This document shows, in pieces, positions 5,102 to 5,545 of a DNA stretch of 5,545 nt. Under the pieces are notes generated by a model. It saw nothing but the letters and a program-made list of their open reading frames with translations, had not been told where the DNA came from and did not search any database. The stretch is taken from positions 1 through 5,545 of the forward strand of contig DRGF01000202.1 of assembly GCA_011050175.1 (NCBI GenBank). The letters run 5' to 3'. A program made the position numbers and the translations under genes. Source of the DNA: Thermococcus sp. (GTDB lineage Archaea > Methanobacteriota_B > Thermococci > Thermococcales > Thermococcaceae). Each line of letters starts with the position of its first letter. Within the stretch, counting starts at the first letter, position 1.

Positions 5102-5545
5102 CTACCTGGCCTCTCTGAGTTTATTCGCCAGCTCGACCAGCTTCCTTGCCCTTTCCAGGGAGACCTCGTTTTCAACCCTGCCGCCGCGCTTTATCCACGT
5201 GCCTACGATGAAACCATCGGCGTGCTCCCAGAGCTCGGGCAGGTTGTCGTAGCCGGTCCCGGAGCCTACAACGACGGGCACCGGAGAGATTTTCTTTGCC
5301 AAGGCGAGCTTCTCAACGTCCACCGGACTTCCCGTGGCCCTGCCGCTGACGACAACCGCGTCGGCGAGGCCGCGTTCTACAGTGTCCCTTATCGCATCCT
5401 CAAAGTCGAAGAAGTGAACCGCGTGCTTGACGTGCACGTCCGCGAGAACCCGGATTTTGCTCGGGAGGCGTTTTCTCAGCCTGGCCAGCCCGTGGGCGAT
5501 GCCCTCTATGACGCCCTGGTCTGTGTAGGCGACGCCGCTCAGGAC
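5102..5545 (-). CDS. BtpA/SgcQ-family TIM-barrel protein (partial, N-terminus outside window)
   Basis: The frame is open from the right edge of the window to TAG at 5104-5102, giving the C-terminal 147 residues of a family normally about 260-270 long. Family hallmarks are visible in order: VLSGVAYTDQGVIEG at the edge, ADVHVKHA (35-42 of the fragment), RGLADAVVVSGRATG, PVPVVVGSGTG with a following Asn, ADGFIVGTWIKRGG, and a closing helix ARKLVELANKL. BtpA was named for a role in photosystem I accumulation in cyanobacteria, but relatives occur in non-photosynthetic archaea and bacteria, where their reaction is not established. The fold is a phosphate-binding TIM barrel, and the VVVGSGTG and FIVGTWIKRGG loops fit phosphate binding. 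A GTG at 5437 lies inside the gene and is not its start. The gene lies upstream of the mutase on the same strand. Confidence 0.9.
   Translation of the reverse strand, partial: VLSGVAYTDQGVIEGIAHGLARLRKRLPSKIRVLADVHVKHAVHFFDFEDAIRDTVERGLADAVVVSGRATGSPVDVEKLALAKKISPVPVVVGSGTGYDNLPELWEHADGFIVGTWIKRGGRVENEVSLERARKLVELANKLREAR

Overview
The window looks like chromosomal DNA of a hyperthermophilic euryarchaeon of the Thermococcales, most likely a Thermococcus. Four things point there: dense genes with 1-4 nt overlaps, GGTGAT-type ribosome binding sites, A/T-rich TATA boxes about 35 nt before start codons, and AGG/AGA/ATA-rich codon use in moderately GC-rich DNA. The protein set agrees: an archaeal phosphohexomutase, a BtpA-family protein, a half-size EamA protein and an ECF S component. 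This placement is inferred from memory of such genomes, not from a search.

Left part (1-2272). A leftward membrane protein, cut by the window edge, resembles an ECF vitamin-transporter S component. A compact AT-rich divergent promoter region (211-330) separates it from a rightward three-gene operon. That region carries three TGTTCC-type repeats around a TATA box. The operon genes overlap by exactly 4 nt at both junctions (ATGA, GTGA). They encode a 266-aa protein of unknown function, possibly a degenerate PP-loop-type protein; a P-loop nucleotide-kinase-like protein; and a three-cysteine protein whose motifs match the DUF523/TudS desulfidase family. The most interesting reading is that the operon handles sulfur-modified nucleotides: desulfuration of a thiolated nucleotide beside a nucleotide kinase. 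This is a hypothesis.

Middle (2269-3238). A leftward class I SAM-dependent methyltransferase meets the operon tail to tail, with stop codons overlapping by 4 nt. A small hairpin with a T-run inside the operon's last gene may terminate it. The 223-bp gap between the methyltransferase start and the next leftward gene holds the methyltransferase promoter, two short tandem duplications, and a ribosome binding site plus ATG opening a flavodoxin-like N-terminus that soon loses any sensible continuation.

Right part (3239-5545), all leftward. A BtpA-family TIM-barrel protein (C-terminal part only) is followed by a complete archaeal phosphohexomutase (GlmM or phosphopentomutase type). A half-size, 5-TM EamA-domain membrane protein starts 1 nt after the mutase stop and is probably co-transcribed with it. 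No RNA genes, CRISPR arrays or insertion sequences were recognised.
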